From Holophagales bacterium (lineage in GTDB: Bacteria; Acidobacteriota; Thermoanaerobaculia; Multivoradales; Multivoraceae), in NCBI GenBank assembly GCA_009843505.1, contig VYDI01000021.1, positions 30,826-94,825 on the forward strand: a stretch of 64,000 nt of DNA, written 5' to 3'. The position numbers and the translations under genes are program-made. The notes beneath the pieces were generated by a model. That model was not told where the DNA came from. It did no database searches and was given only the letters and a program-made list of their open reading frames with translations. Every line of letters begins with the position of its first letter. Within the stretch, counting starts at the first letter, position 1. Positions 17,495 through 26,180 of this stretch are shown piece after piece.

Positions 17495-18295
17495 ATGCTC
17501 TCTCTCGTTCGCAAGGTCCGCGGTGGTTCGAAGGTCGCCGCATACCGGCTGACGAAGGGCCTGCTGCGCCGGTTCGGATACGACTTCGAGATCTTCCCCC
17601 GCTCCAGGCGGGACGCCCACGCCGTGGAGAACGTGGACGAGAGCTTCTACCGCGAGTGGACGTCGCCGTCGCCGGTCTGGGCGCCCTGGCGCGGCGAGTC
17701 CGACTTTCGGGAGGCGTACGACGGCGTCGAGCCGTACACGGTCGTTTCAGGCGACCGCTGCCAGGTTCTCTACCGCCTCGCCAACCAGGCGCTCTCCGTC
17801 GACGGCGACTTCGCAGAGTGCGGCGTGTACCGGGGCGGCACGGCGCTTCTTCTCTCGAGAGTCCTGGAAGGGCATCAAGAGACCCTCCACCTCTTCGACA
17901 GCTTCGAGGGACTCCCGGCGCCCGATCCCGAGAGAGATCCCGATCTGGAACAGGGCGTCTTCAAGGCGACGTCCACCCAGGCCGTCGGCGCTCTGCTCGG
18001 CGGCTTCTCGGGGTCCCTCAGAGTCCACCCAGGGTGGATCCCGTCGACCTTCGAGGGTCTCGAAAACTGTCGTTTCGCCTTCGTCCACGTGGACGTCGAC
18101 CTCTACCGTTCGACGGTCGACTGCCTGGAGTACTTCTATCCGCGCCTCTCGCCAGGCGGGATCGTGGTCTTCGACGACTACGGCTTCCCCGCCGCCCGCG
18201 GGGAGAAGGACGCCGTGGACGAGTTCTTCGCCGACCGGCCCGAAGCCCCGCTCGCCCTGCCCACGGGCCAGGCCATCGTGACGAAGCTCCCCTGA
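17495..18295 (+). CDS. TylF/MycF-type O-methyltransferase
   Basis: This 266-residue SAM-dependent methyltransferase belongs to the macrocin O-methyltransferase family. Typical parts are GDFAECGVYRGGTALLLSRV (SAM-binding loop), HLFDSFEGLPAPD, FVHVDVDLYRSTVDCLEYFY and GGIVVFDDYGFP; the last Asp pair probably binds Mg2+. Family members methylate sugar hydroxyls on macrolides or on polysaccharide and lipid glycans. No antibiotic cluster is present here, so a surface glycan is the likelier target. The ATG at 17495 begins the conserved part. It sits, on the opposite strand, between the permease and the binding protein of one transporter class. Confidence 0.83.
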   Translation: MLSLVRKVRGGSKVAAYRLTKGLLRRFGYDFEIFPRSRRDAHAVENVDESFYREWTSPSPVWAPWRGESDFREAYDGVEPYTVVSGDRCQVLYRLANQALSVDGDFAECGVYRGGTALLLSRVLEGHQETLHLFDSFEGLPAPDPERDPDLEQGVFKATSTQAVGALLGGFSGSLRVHPGWIPSTFEGLENCRFAFVHVDVDLYRSTVDCLEYFYPRLSPGGIVVFDDYGFPAARGEKDAVDEFFADRPEAPLALPTGQAIVTKLP

Positions 18296-18310
18296 CGGAG
18301 TGCGCTCTCG

Positions 18311-19258
18311 CTAGTCGGGCGCCGTGACGATGTCGACCGGCGTCTGACGGTCGCCGGCTTCGCCGCCACCGAGAATCTCGAGCGCAGCCTCGATCCCGAA
18401 GACCGCGAGCCGGTCGGCATGCTGGTCGGCGGTGGCCAGAATCTCGCCCTGGGCGACCAGCTCCCCCACCGCGTCGATGTTGTCGAAGCCAACGATCAGC
18501 ACGTCGTCGCGGCCGCTCTGCCGGCGTGCCGCCAGGGCGCCCAACGCCATGTTGTCGTTGGCGCAGAGCAGCGCGCGCAGGTCCGGATACTCCCGCAGCA
18601 TCGCCGCGGCCACCGTGTTCGCCTGCGCCTGCTCCCAGCCGCCGCTTTGGACGTCGACGATCTCGGCGCCGGCCGCTTCCATCGCGTCCTCGAAGCCGGC
18701 CTGCCGCTGCTGCGCATTGAACGCGGTCGGGATGCCGCCGACGATCGCCACCTGATCGCCCGGCGAAAGCCGTTGCGCCAGCACCTCGCCGACCCGCCGG
18801 GCGCCGTCGCGATTGTCCGGGCCGACGAAGGGCGCGTCGAGGCCCGCCTCGGCCGCCACATCCGCGTCGAGCCGGTTGTCGATGTTGACGACGACGACGC
18901 CGGCCGCCTGGGCCCGAGCGAGTGCCGGCGCCAGGGCCTTCGAATCGGCGGGCGCAATGACGATCGCGTCGCTGCCCGAGGCCACCATCTGCTCGACCAG
19001 GGCGACCTGCTGGGCCAGGTCGCTCTCGTTTCGGGTGCCGTTGACAATCAGGTCGTACTCGTCCGCGTGTGCCTCGTGGTGCGCCCGCGCCCCCTCAGCC
19101 ATCGTCTCGAAGAACTCGTTGGCCAGGGACTTCATGACCAGGGCGATCTGCGGCGGCGCGCCGTCTGCAACATCTGGAACATCGCCACCGCACCCGGCCA
19201 GCAGCGACACGGCGCAGAGGACGATCGGAGTTGCCCACCGGCGATGCGCGTCCCTCAT
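18311..19258 (-). CDS. Sugar-binding lipoprotein, RbsB/periplasmic binding protein type I
   Basis: This 315-residue lipoprotein has the lipobox LLAGC with Cys23, followed by a Peripla_BP_4 fold. Recognisable parts are PQIALVMKSLANEFFETMAEG, VEQMVASGSDAIVIAPADS, VVVVNIDNRLD, VGPDNRDGARRVGEVL, FNAQQRQAGFEDAM, ALLCANDNMALGAL and DDVLIVGFDNIDAVGEL. It captures a pentose- or hexose-like ligand outside the inner membrane and hands it to an RbsC-type permease, probably the one at 16466-17440. The start at ATG 19258 gives a normal lipoprotein signal. Upstream lies a hairpin-rich spacer after the YcaQ gene. Confidence 0.88.
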   Translation of the reverse strand: MRDAHRRWATPIVLCAVSLLAGCGGDVPDVADGAPPQIALVMKSLANEFFETMAEGARAHHEAHADEYDLIVNGTRNESDLAQQVALVEQMVASGSDAIVIAPADSKALAPALARAQAAGVVVVNIDNRLDADVAAEAGLDAPFVGPDNRDGARRVGEVLAQRLSPGDQVAIVGGIPTAFNAQQRQAGFEDAMEAAGAEIVDVQSGGWEQAQANTVAAAMLREYPDLRALLCANDNMALGALAARRQSGRDDVLIVGFDNIDAVGELVAQGEILATADQHADRLAVFGIEAALEILGGGEAGDRQTPVDIVTAPD

Positions 19259-19287
19259 CGCGCTACAGCGTACTGAACCGACCGCAC

Positions 19288-19369
19288 ACTGGGTGCGCCC
19301 GCGTGTCATCCGTGCGCCCGATGACGGGCGCGCGGACTGTGACGCGTGTGGCGCGGATCGCGCCACACG
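19288..19369. repeat. Hairpin-rich spacer; possible decayed copy of the palindromic element or terminator
   Basis: This spacer lies between the YcaQ gene (ends 19428, leftward) and the sugar-binding gene (starts 19258, leftward). It holds two perfect inverted repeats. GCGCCCG/CGGGCGC has a four-base loop (19314-19331), and CGTGTGGCGCG/CGCGCCACACG has an 11-bp stem with a three-base loop (19345-19369). It opens with ACTGGGTGCGCC, the same 12 bases that open the palindromic element found at 35623, 61291 and 63831, so it may be a decayed relative. There is no T-run, so it is not a classic intrinsic terminator, though it could still end the upstream transcript. Confidence 0.5.
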
Positions 19370-19427
19370 GGTTCCCGCCGGCTTCCACCGAAGGCGGCCA
19401 GCGGGCGTCTGCTTCGACGCGGCGACG

Positions 19428-20672
19428 CTAGTCGACAGCGAGCTCTACCGCCTCCGCGAACCTCGCCAGACCGCTCTCCGCGGCCGCCCGATCAGCCGCG
19501 GGAGGCTTGGCCCCATCCGCCTCGTAGTGGAGCGACAGCACCTCCAGACGCCCCCGTTTCCGGTGCGCCTTCAGGTCGTAGCGCGCCACCAACCGGTCGC
19601 CCGCCAGCACCGGCATGCAGTAGTAGCCATAGCAACGCTTCGAGGCCGGCTTGAAGATCTCCAGGATCTGGTCGAAACCGAACAGGTGCGCCACCCGCGG
19701 CCGTCGCCAGAGCACCGGGTCGAACGGCGACAGCAGCACGCCCCGGTCCGGCGCCGGACGCACCCGCCGCAACCGCGCCGCGAGTTCCAGATCGGCGGGC
19801 CGCACCCATCCCGACCGACTCTTGCCGCCGGCCGCGATCACGTCGCACGGGGTCGCCTCCCCCGCGGCGGCCAGGTCTTCCAGCGCGCATCTGATCTGCG
19901 GGCGCACGTTCTTGAGCCGCCAGGTGTCGGCGAGCGCGCCGATCGTCGCCCAGCCGTGACCCTCGAGAGCGCGCAGGATCAGCGCCCGGATCCCCTTCTC
20001 CAGGCTCCAGTCCTCGCTCCGCCAGCGCTCGGGGATCACCCGCTCGGGCAGGTCGAAGGTCCGCTGGAAGTTCCGGCGCGACCGGATGGCGAGCTCCCCG
20101 GTGGACCACAGCGAATAGGCGACCCAGCGTTCCCGTTTCGATCGCCACACCTCGCCCAGCATCGGCCCCGTCAGATCCAGGGACCGCATCGGCCCCTCGG
20201 CCTCGACCCGGCGCAGGATCGCCTTCGCCACTTCCGGGTGCTCGCGAATCCCCTTGCTGTGCCAGGTCCTGCCGCTTCGATACTCCTTGCGGCGGAAGCC
20301 GAACGCAGGGTAGAGATCGATCGGGATCCAGCTCGCCTCGTGACCCCAGTACTCGAAGATCGGCTCGCCCGGCTGCAGGAGTTCCTCCGGTAGGTTCCGA
20401 TCGATTCCGGGCCAGCGCGACAACGGCACGAGAGCGTGGGTGCGGGCGCCGGCAATCGAGATGGTGTCGAGCTGGAGATATCCGAAGCGCTCGATCAGTG
20501 CGTGGAGCGCCCGGCGCGCCCGCAGGCCGCGGCCCGAAGCAGCGGCCGGCAGACCGGTCCATTCCGGATTCAGCAGCCCCGCCCGCGCCAGCGCCAGCCG
20601 CCGGGCATCGCGGACCGTGATCTCGGCCCGGCCGGCGCCCGCCGAAGGAGCATCCGCGACGTCCCGGGGCAC
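19428..20672 (-). CDS. YcaQ/AlkX-like winged-helix DNA glycosylase
   Basis: This 414-residue protein belongs to the HTH_42 family of winged-helix DNA glycosylases, including E. coli YcaQ (AlkX), which removes alkylated bases and unhooks interstrand crosslinks. The family's QxD catalytic motif is present as LQLDTISI (around residue 71). Other typical parts are RTHALVPLSRW, IFEYWGHEASWIP, the basic stretch RRKEYRSGRTW, and LLSPFDPVLWRRPR with LFGFDQILEIFKP near the C-terminus. The start is GTG at 20672, three bases after the stop of the TonB-receptor gene, so it is likely the last gene of that operon. Why a repair enzyme follows a transporter gene is not clear. Confidence 0.85.
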   Translation of the reverse strand: MPRDVADAPSAGAGRAEITVRDARRLALARAGLLNPEWTGLPAAASGRGLRARRALHALIERFGYLQLDTISIAGARTHALVPLSRWPGIDRNLPEELLQPGEPIFEYWGHEASWIPIDLYPAFGFRRKEYRSGRTWHSKGIREHPEVAKAILRRVEAEGPMRSLDLTGPMLGEVWRSKRERWVAYSLWSTGELAIRSRRNFQRTFDLPERVIPERWRSEDWSLEKGIRALILRALEGHGWATIGALADTWRLKNVRPQIRCALEDLAAAGEATPCDVIAAGGKSRSGWVRPADLELAARLRRVRPAPDRGVLLSPFDPVLWRRPRVAHLFGFDQILEIFKPASKRCYGYYCMPVLAGDRLVARYDLKAHRKRGRLEVLSLHYEADGAKPPAADRAAAESGLARFAEAVELAVD

Positions 20673-20675
20673 GGA

Positions 20676-23609
20676 TTAGAACTCGACGCTCAGGGAGATC
20701 TGCACGCGGCGCGGGTCGAAGCGGTCGCGGGGTTCTCCGAAGGCGGCGTCGCGCCGGAACGGGTTCATGTTGTAGCCGGTCTGGCGATCGAACAGGTTGA
20801 AGAGATCGACACGGAGCCGAAGGCCCAGGTCCGTCGGCAGGAGGAAGTGCTGCGTGTAGCCCAGGTCCAGTTGCCAGTGGCTCGGACTGCGCCTGCTGCC
20901 GGCCTGCTCCGCGTAACGGTTGGTCGACGAGAAGTAGGAGGGTAGCCCGTAGGCGACCGAGTCCCACGCTTCCCACGGCTGCCCGGACTGGAAGAAGACG
21001 AAGGCGCCGACGCTCCCCCGCCACGGCAGGTCGAGACGGCCGAACACCTTGGCGAGGTGCGGCCGGTCCCCACGCAGCGTCCCGTCCTTGTTGTCCCATA
21101 CCTGCCGGCCATAGCCATCGGCGAGGTTGGACGAACCGATGAACAGGTTCGCGTCGTTGTTCCAGCTCGTGTTGTCCTGATCGAAGTTCCCCGTGTAGCG
21201 GCTCCGCACGTACGAAGCGTTCAGGTAGCCGCGCACGCCCCGCCAGACGAGTTCGACGGCCGCCTCCGAGTACTCCGTGTACGCGTCATCGAGTTCGGCG
21301 ATCACGTAGCTCGAGCCGCCGATCTCCGCTCGAACGGCATCGAGACCCCGCACGTAGAGACCGCGGGCGGCGATGTGGGCGGGGGCGCTGTCGTAACCCC
21401 TGGATCCGTTCCAGGTGTCCTCCCAGAAGCGCCCGCCCTCCCGGCGGCGCAGATGAGCGCTGAGCGCCAGTCCGCGCGACAACGTCCGCGTCGCGCCGAG
21501 CGTCCACTCGTCGATGCGGCGGGGCTCCATTCCGTCCTGGAACACCTTGCCGGAGGATCCCGGATACGGCTCGTGGGAGATGATCCGGCCACCCTCGTCG
21601 AACAGCACCCGCAGGCTGGCGCGGCTGTTCCGGTCCCAGGAGGCCGCGCGCGCCAGCGAGGTCGCCGCCGGGTGATAGCGCGCGTAGTTCGCGAAGACCG
21701 TGCCCTCCGCCCGGTAGGACCAGGTGACGCCGAGGCGCGGCTGAATCATGTCCCGCCAGTCGATCGTGTACATCCGGTACTTCGCGCCCGGCGCCAGGGC
21801 GAAGCCGGACACCGTCCCCGGCGCCACTCGCAGCCCCTGTCCGTACAGGACGTCCTCGCTTAGCAGCACGCCGGCGTCGAAGGTGAAGTCGCCCGTGACC
21901 AGGCGGTCGTGGACCTCCAGCGACGTCGTCTCCGTGAAGGAGTCGATGGGCGAAACCACCGTGCCGTCCGGGCGCCGGAGGCTCATCTGCTGCACCGTAG
22001 CGACGTAGAAGACCGGCGTTCCGTCCTCGGCCAGGTCGACGCCGCCCGGCGCCGCGATGGCGCCCCAACCGTTCGATTCACGGCTCAGCGTCTCGCGCGC
22101 CTCGGCGGCCCGCAACCCGAAGTGGAGGTCGTGGCCTGTGGCGCCCCAGTCGAACTCGTGATCGAACGTCAGTTCGAAGCTCCGCCGGTAGAACGCCTGG
22201 TCGTTGATCAACGGATGCGCGCCGACGGCGCCGCCCCCCTGGCGCTCACCCCGGTCGTCCACGTAGCCGTATCGCTCCACCAGGGACCTGATCGCGGCGT
22301 TGTAGGCATCGGCGCCGTCCGCGTACCCGGGGACGCTGAAGTAACCCATCCGGTCCAGATTCTCCACGTCGAGCACGCCGTCGAGCGCCGGCCGAACCGC
22401 CAGCGCCACGTCGGGCCCGGACGAGCCCTCGAGCTCGTAGTCGCTGAACCGGAACGAGAGGGCACCCAAGGCAAACTGCCAGACACCGTCGACGTTCGCC
22501 ACCCGCTGGTCCGCCCTGCCGCCGAGCGATACCGAATCGGCCTCGTACGGCCCGACCGAGACGCCGTTCTCCTCGCGCCGCGAGGCACGGTAGCCCGCAT
22601 TGAGCAGCACCTGGTCCGACGGCGCGTGCGTCAGCCTGCCGTAGAACTCGCGCCGCGTGTTCTCGTAGTCCTTGACCGGTCCGTAGGCCGTAGCCGCGTT
22701 CGTCCGGCCTTCCGTGGGACGGAAAGCGGAAGCGAAGAAGAAGAGCCGCGACGGAACGATCGGGCCGCCGACGGTTGCGACGGCCCGCTGGCGGTCCATG
22801 TCGTGTCCAGCCACGGGTTCCAGAACCGTCTCGGGTTCCGCCAGGAGATCCCGTGGCTCCACCGTGTACTCGACGCTGCCCGCGAAGGCGTTCGTACCCG
22901 ATCTCGCCGTCGAGTCCATCGTGAATCCGCCGCTTCGGTTGAAGCCCACCGCCGTGGCGCCGGCACGCTCGAAGGTCACCTGGTCGACGTCATGGCTCGA
23001 AAGCTCCGCCGACAGCGTGCCGAACATCGGCAGCGACACGTCGACGCCGTCGAAACGGTACACGTTGTCCTGACCGCTGCCGCCGCTGGCCGGTCCACGT
23101 ACGCTGTCCTGGGTCACCTGGACGCCCGGAGCCAGCCGAACGAGGCTGCGATAGTCGGGACCGAGCGGCATGTCCCGCACCGCCTCGCCGTCGATGGCGC
23201 TGGCCACGGCGGCACGGCCGCGGACGGCGACCCGCTCTCCGACCACGACGAGTTCCTCGCTGAAAGCGGCCGTGGCGTCGAGTTCCAGGTTCAGTGTCGT
23301 CGTCTGGCCGAGCAGGACCTGGGCCTCGACCGTTCGGCTTGCTCCCGCCGGGGTCGTGAACGTGACCCGATAGCGGCCCGGGTAGAGCCGCGGCAGCGCG
23401 TAGCGGCCGGACGCGTCGGTGACAGTCGACCTTGGCCGGGGCACGACCTCGGTCTCGGCCAGAATGCCGATGCCGTCGGGCGAGGCGGCACCGCGCAGCG
23501 TCACCGTCCCCTCGATGCGTCCGGTCTGCTGGGCTGTCGCGGCATCGGCGCAGAGCAGCAGCGCCAGAGCCAAGAACACATGAGCGTCGGTCAGCCGCCA
23601 GTCAGTCAT
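20676..23609 (-). CDS. TonB-dependent receptor with carboxypeptidase-regulatory domain (Oar-like)
   Basis: This 977-residue outer-membrane receptor has a signal peptide to about ATAQQ (residue 28). An Ig-like carboxypeptidase-regulatory domain follows (about 30-113, GRIEGTVTLRG, DASGRYALPRLYPGRYRV), then a plug domain (about 120-235, NVYRFDGVDVSLPMFG, SGGFTMDSTARSGTN). A long beta barrel ends in a terminal Phe (ISLSVEF), as expected for outer-membrane insertion. It would import a bulky ligand or bind a surface polymer using TonB energy. I see no clear TonB box. The gene overlaps the DUF993 gene by eight bases, linking it to that putative catabolic pair, so the ligand may be their substrate. 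Confidence 0.88.
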   Translation of the reverse strand: MTDWRLTDAHVFLALALLLCADAATAQQTGRIEGTVTLRGAASPDGIGILAETEVVPRPRSTVTDASGRYALPRLYPGRYRVTFTTPAGASRTVEAQVLLGQTTTLNLELDATAAFSEELVVVGERVAVRGRAAVASAIDGEAVRDMPLGPDYRSLVRLAPGVQVTQDSVRGPASGGSGQDNVYRFDGVDVSLPMFGTLSAELSSHDVDQVTFERAGATAVGFNRSGGFTMDSTARSGTNAFAGSVEYTVEPRDLLAEPETVLEPVAGHDMDRQRAVATVGGPIVPSRLFFFASAFRPTEGRTNAATAYGPVKDYENTRREFYGRLTHAPSDQVLLNAGYRASRREENGVSVGPYEADSVSLGGRADQRVANVDGVWQFALGALSFRFSDYELEGSSGPDVALAVRPALDGVLDVENLDRMGYFSVPGYADGADAYNAAIRSLVERYGYVDDRGERQGGGAVGAHPLINDQAFYRRSFELTFDHEFDWGATGHDLHFGLRAAEARETLSRESNGWGAIAAPGGVDLAEDGTPVFYVATVQQMSLRRPDGTVVSPIDSFTETTSLEVHDRLVTGDFTFDAGVLLSEDVLYGQGLRVAPGTVSGFALAPGAKYRMYTIDWRDMIQPRLGVTWSYRAEGTVFANYARYHPAATSLARAASWDRNSRASLRVLFDEGGRIISHEPYPGSSGKVFQDGMEPRRIDEWTLGATRTLSRGLALSAHLRRREGGRFWEDTWNGSRGYDSAPAHIAARGLYVRGLDAVRAEIGGSSYVIAELDDAYTEYSEAAVELVWRGVRGYLNASYVRSRYTGNFDQDNTSWNNDANLFIGSSNLADGYGRQVWDNKDGTLRGDRPHLAKVFGRLDLPWRGSVGAFVFFQSGQPWEAWDSVAYGLPSYFSSTNRYAEQAGSRRSPSHWQLDLGYTQHFLLPTDLGLRLRVDLFNLFDRQTGYNMNPFRRDAAFGEPRDRFDPRRVQISLSVEF

Positions 23610-24717
23610 CGCCCAACGTGCCCGCGCGCCGCGCGAGAGACGCGACCCCGCGGTAGTACGCGGCGTCCCGCGCCAGATCCTCGCGGTTGACCAGCATCGG
23701 ATTGTCCTGCAGCCCGCGCAGCCAGGCGTGGTAGGCGAGTCCGGCCTTGTAGTGACGCGTCGGCGGCTGAAAGATGAAGCGGGCGAGTTCTTCGGCCGGT
23801 CCCATCAGCTCGCGATAGCGCTCGACGTCCCCGTCGCCGAGCGCGCGAAGGGCCGCAGCCGCCGGCTCGGCTACCGCGTCGAAAGCGCCGAGCAGAGCGT
23901 GGCTGAAGTCGCCCAAGGCCACTCTGCGGCCCTTCAGTTCGAACGTACCGCCGAGCCTCGATCCCCTGGCCGCCGGCTGCCCCTCCAGCAACCGCGCAAA
24001 GTGGTAGTCGTCGCCCGTCAGCACGATCTGGCCGCGCATGCCGATGCGCCGCCGGAGCAGCACCTCGTACTCCTCGTCCAGGAGCGACAACTTGACCCCA
24101 CGCACCTTGTCGGCATGCCGGGCGAGGATCCGCTCCAGGCTGTTGCCAGGAAAGTAGCCGCGCATCGCCGGGTGGAACATCTCGCCCAGCCAGTGCAGGA
24201 ACAACGGACCCTCCAGTTGATCGATGATCGCTCCGTAGACGTCGACGTAGTCCCGCTCGGAGGCGCCGGTGGCCGTTAGCCGCGGCATCGGCAGCAGCAC
24301 GGGGACGCCGCCCGACTCGGCGATGAACTCCGCCTGCTCCGCCACCGCGTCGATGAGTTCCGTGTTGCTGCCTACCGCATCGAACTGGTCGCTGCCGGCC
24401 CCGGCCAGGAAGCCGTTGCGGAGTTCGAGCGAGGCGCAGAGCTCGATCAACCGTCGCGCGCTGGGCCAGCCGATCTCGAAGCGCTGCGCCGTATCCATCG
24501 CCTCCGCGACGCCGAAGCCGAGCGAGTCGACGTAGCGGCGCAGACCGGCCGTCGCCTTCCAGTCGATCCAGTGTTCGATCTCTTGTGCGGAACCGGGCTG
24601 TTCGAGCGAGTGGCCGGCCTGGGCGTAGCCGTCGCGAACGACGACGTGGAGCGCGGCGAAACAGAGCCTGGGCAGCGGCGCCAGGCCGCCGGACGGTTCC
24701 TGGCGGGTTGCGCTCAC
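23602..24717 (-). CDS. DUF993 family protein (dihydrodipicolinate-synthase-like barrel)
   Basis: This 371-residue protein starts at GTG 24717, which overlaps the stop of the oxidoreductase gene by four bases (GTGA). The frame is open further upstream, but only inside that gene. I recognise the DUF993 family from HWIDWKATAGLRRYVDSLGFG, EAMDTAQRFEIGWP, GVPVLLPMPRL, GPLFLHWLGEMFHPAMRGYF and the late TRHYKAGLAYHAWLRG. The family has a TIM-barrel fold related to class I aldolases; the lysine in KVRGVKLSLLD is a candidate Schiff-base residue. Reaction unknown. The neighbours suggest an aldol cleavage following reduction by the upstream flavoenzyme. Confidence 0.75.
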   Translation of the reverse strand: MSATRQEPSGGLAPLPRLCFAALHVVVRDGYAQAGHSLEQPGSAQEIEHWIDWKATAGLRRYVDSLGFGVAEAMDTAQRFEIGWPSARRLIELCASLELRNGFLAGAGSDQFDAVGSNTELIDAVAEQAEFIAESGGVPVLLPMPRLTATGASERDYVDVYGAIIDQLEGPLFLHWLGEMFHPAMRGYFPGNSLERILARHADKVRGVKLSLLDEEYEVLLRRRIGMRGQIVLTGDDYHFARLLEGQPAARGSRLGGTFELKGRRVALGDFSHALLGAFDAVAEPAAAALRALGDGDVERYRELMGPAEELARFIFQPPTRHYKAGLAYHAWLRGLQDNPMLVNREDLARDAAYYRGVASLARRAGTLGDD

Positions 24718-26180
24718 AGGGCGGCCGCCTTCTTGATCTCCTTGATCCGGGCGAACTCTGGGGTCAGCCGGTAGTGCTCGTCCAGCGGGTAGCAGCCGCT
24801 GACCATGTTGTTGCGAGGCCCCGTCGTGCAGTCGCTGAAGGTGCGGCAGACGCGCCGCCGCTCGAGCGGCCGCCCCGCCAGCACGTCGGCCGGGAGGCGC
24901 GGGTAAGCCAGGACCATACGCCCCAGGCCGACAAAGTCGACGTAGCCGGCCCCGACCTCCGCCTCGGCCACGTATGGCAGCCACTCCTGCAGGTAGCTGT
25001 ACCCCGTCCCCACCAGGGGGAGTCGCGGAAACGCTGCGCGCACGGTGCGCACGGCAGCCAGTTGACGCAGCACGGAGCGCAACGGATCCTCGGGTGGAAG
25101 GTAGCTATCCGATGCCGGGTAGGTGAAGGGGCGCGACAGGTGCGGGCAACTGTAGGGCGAGCCCATCGTCACATTGACCACTTCGACACCAGCCTCGACA
25201 GCCAAGCCAATGTAGCGAATCGCGTCCGCGCAGGTGGGTTCGGGGACGGAGACGTCCGACGGATTGAGTCCGAAGCCGAGGTCCGCCGGTTTCGGGCTGT
25301 CGACTTCCGGCACCCCGATACCGTCTCCGGCCGCCGCGAAGGGCGCCACGTCGCCGACCGACAGGCGGACGCCGATGCCGAGTTCCGGGCACGCCGCCCG
25401 CACCGCGGCGATGATCCGAAGCGGCAAGCGAACGCGGTTCTCGAACGATCCGCCGTAGCGCCCCGGCCGGGTGTTGGCGCCGAGCAGTTCGTGCAGGAGG
25501 TAGCCGTGGCAGCACTTGATGTCGACGAAGTCGTAGCCGGCCATCTCGGCGCAGCGTGCTGCGCGCACGTAGGCGCCGGCGACTTCCTCCAACTGATCGT
25601 CGCCGATCAGCGGACGTTCGGCCGCCTCTCCGAGACGACCGTCGAGCACCGGATGGACCTGCGCCCGCAACGGCCGCGGCAGCGCGGGCGGCGGATCGGG
25701 CCGCGAAAGCCGGCCCGAATGGGTCAACTGTAGACCGATCACCGGCCGTTCGCCGCCGACCCCGCTCTCCTCGTAACCGGCGAGAGTCTCCCGGCGGAGG
25801 ATGCCGAGCCAGGCGACACAGTCATCCAGCCGATCGCCGTCGATGAAGAGCTGGTTCGGGTTTGCGCGCCCCTCCGGCACCACGGCCACCGCCTCCCCGC
25901 CCCAGATCAGCTTCGCCCCGCTCAGCCCGAACCGCCGCCAACGCCTCAGCGTCAGGTCGCTCGGACTGCCGTCCCGGTTCCCGTCCCAACCCTCCATCGG
26001 ATGGACCGCGAACCGGTTGCCCGCCTCGCGGCCAAACAAGGCGAGCGGCTCCGCCAGCGGCCCCTCCGGGCCGCGCAGCTCGTCGGCGCAGTCGAACGCC
26101 GGGTCGAGGCCGCGCAGATGCTCCCGGAAGGCCTCGACGCTGCGATGGTGCCCCGGAGGCGTGTAGCGCCGGCTGTTCAT
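24714..26180 (-). CDS. NADH:flavin oxidoreductase, old yellow enzyme family
   Basis: This 488-residue FMN enzyme starts at ATG 26180. Typical parts are RFAVHPMEGWDGN, a substrate-binding LTHSGRLSRP, the DFVDIKCCHGYLLHELLGAN segment with GRYGGSFENRVRLPLRII, and the phosphate-binding VDFVGLGRMVLAYP. It should reduce an activated C=C bond with NAD(P)H. The C-terminus carries three cysteines (VCRTFSDCTTG and VSGCYPL). Their spacing differs from the Cys-x2-Cys-x3-Cys iron-sulfur site of dienoyl-CoA reductases, so I do not claim a cluster. It heads the run OYE, DUF993, TonB receptor, YcaQ. A leader of more than 500 bp without a gene lies upstream. Confidence 0.82.
   Translation of the reverse strand: MNSRRYTPPGHHRSVEAFREHLRGLDPAFDCADELRGPEGPLAEPLALFGREAGNRFAVHPMEGWDGNRDGSPSDLTLRRWRRFGLSGAKLIWGGEAVAVVPEGRANPNQLFIDGDRLDDCVAWLGILRRETLAGYEESGVGGERPVIGLQLTHSGRLSRPDPPPALPRPLRAQVHPVLDGRLGEAAERPLIGDDQLEEVAGAYVRAARCAEMAGYDFVDIKCCHGYLLHELLGANTRPGRYGGSFENRVRLPLRIIAAVRAACPELGIGVRLSVGDVAPFAAAGDGIGVPEVDSPKPADLGFGLNPSDVSVPEPTCADAIRYIGLAVEAGVEVVNVTMGSPYSCPHLSRPFTYPASDSYLPPEDPLRSVLRQLAAVRTVRAAFPRLPLVGTGYSYLQEWLPYVAEAEVGAGYVDFVGLGRMVLAYPRLPADVLAGRPLERRRVCRTFSDCTTGPRNNMVSGCYPLDEHYRLTPEFARIKEIKKAAAL

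Noticed and set aside
17495..18295. Start of a macrolide biosynthesis cluster
   Set aside because: Only one TylF-type gene is present, with no polyketide, sugar-activation or resistance genes around it.
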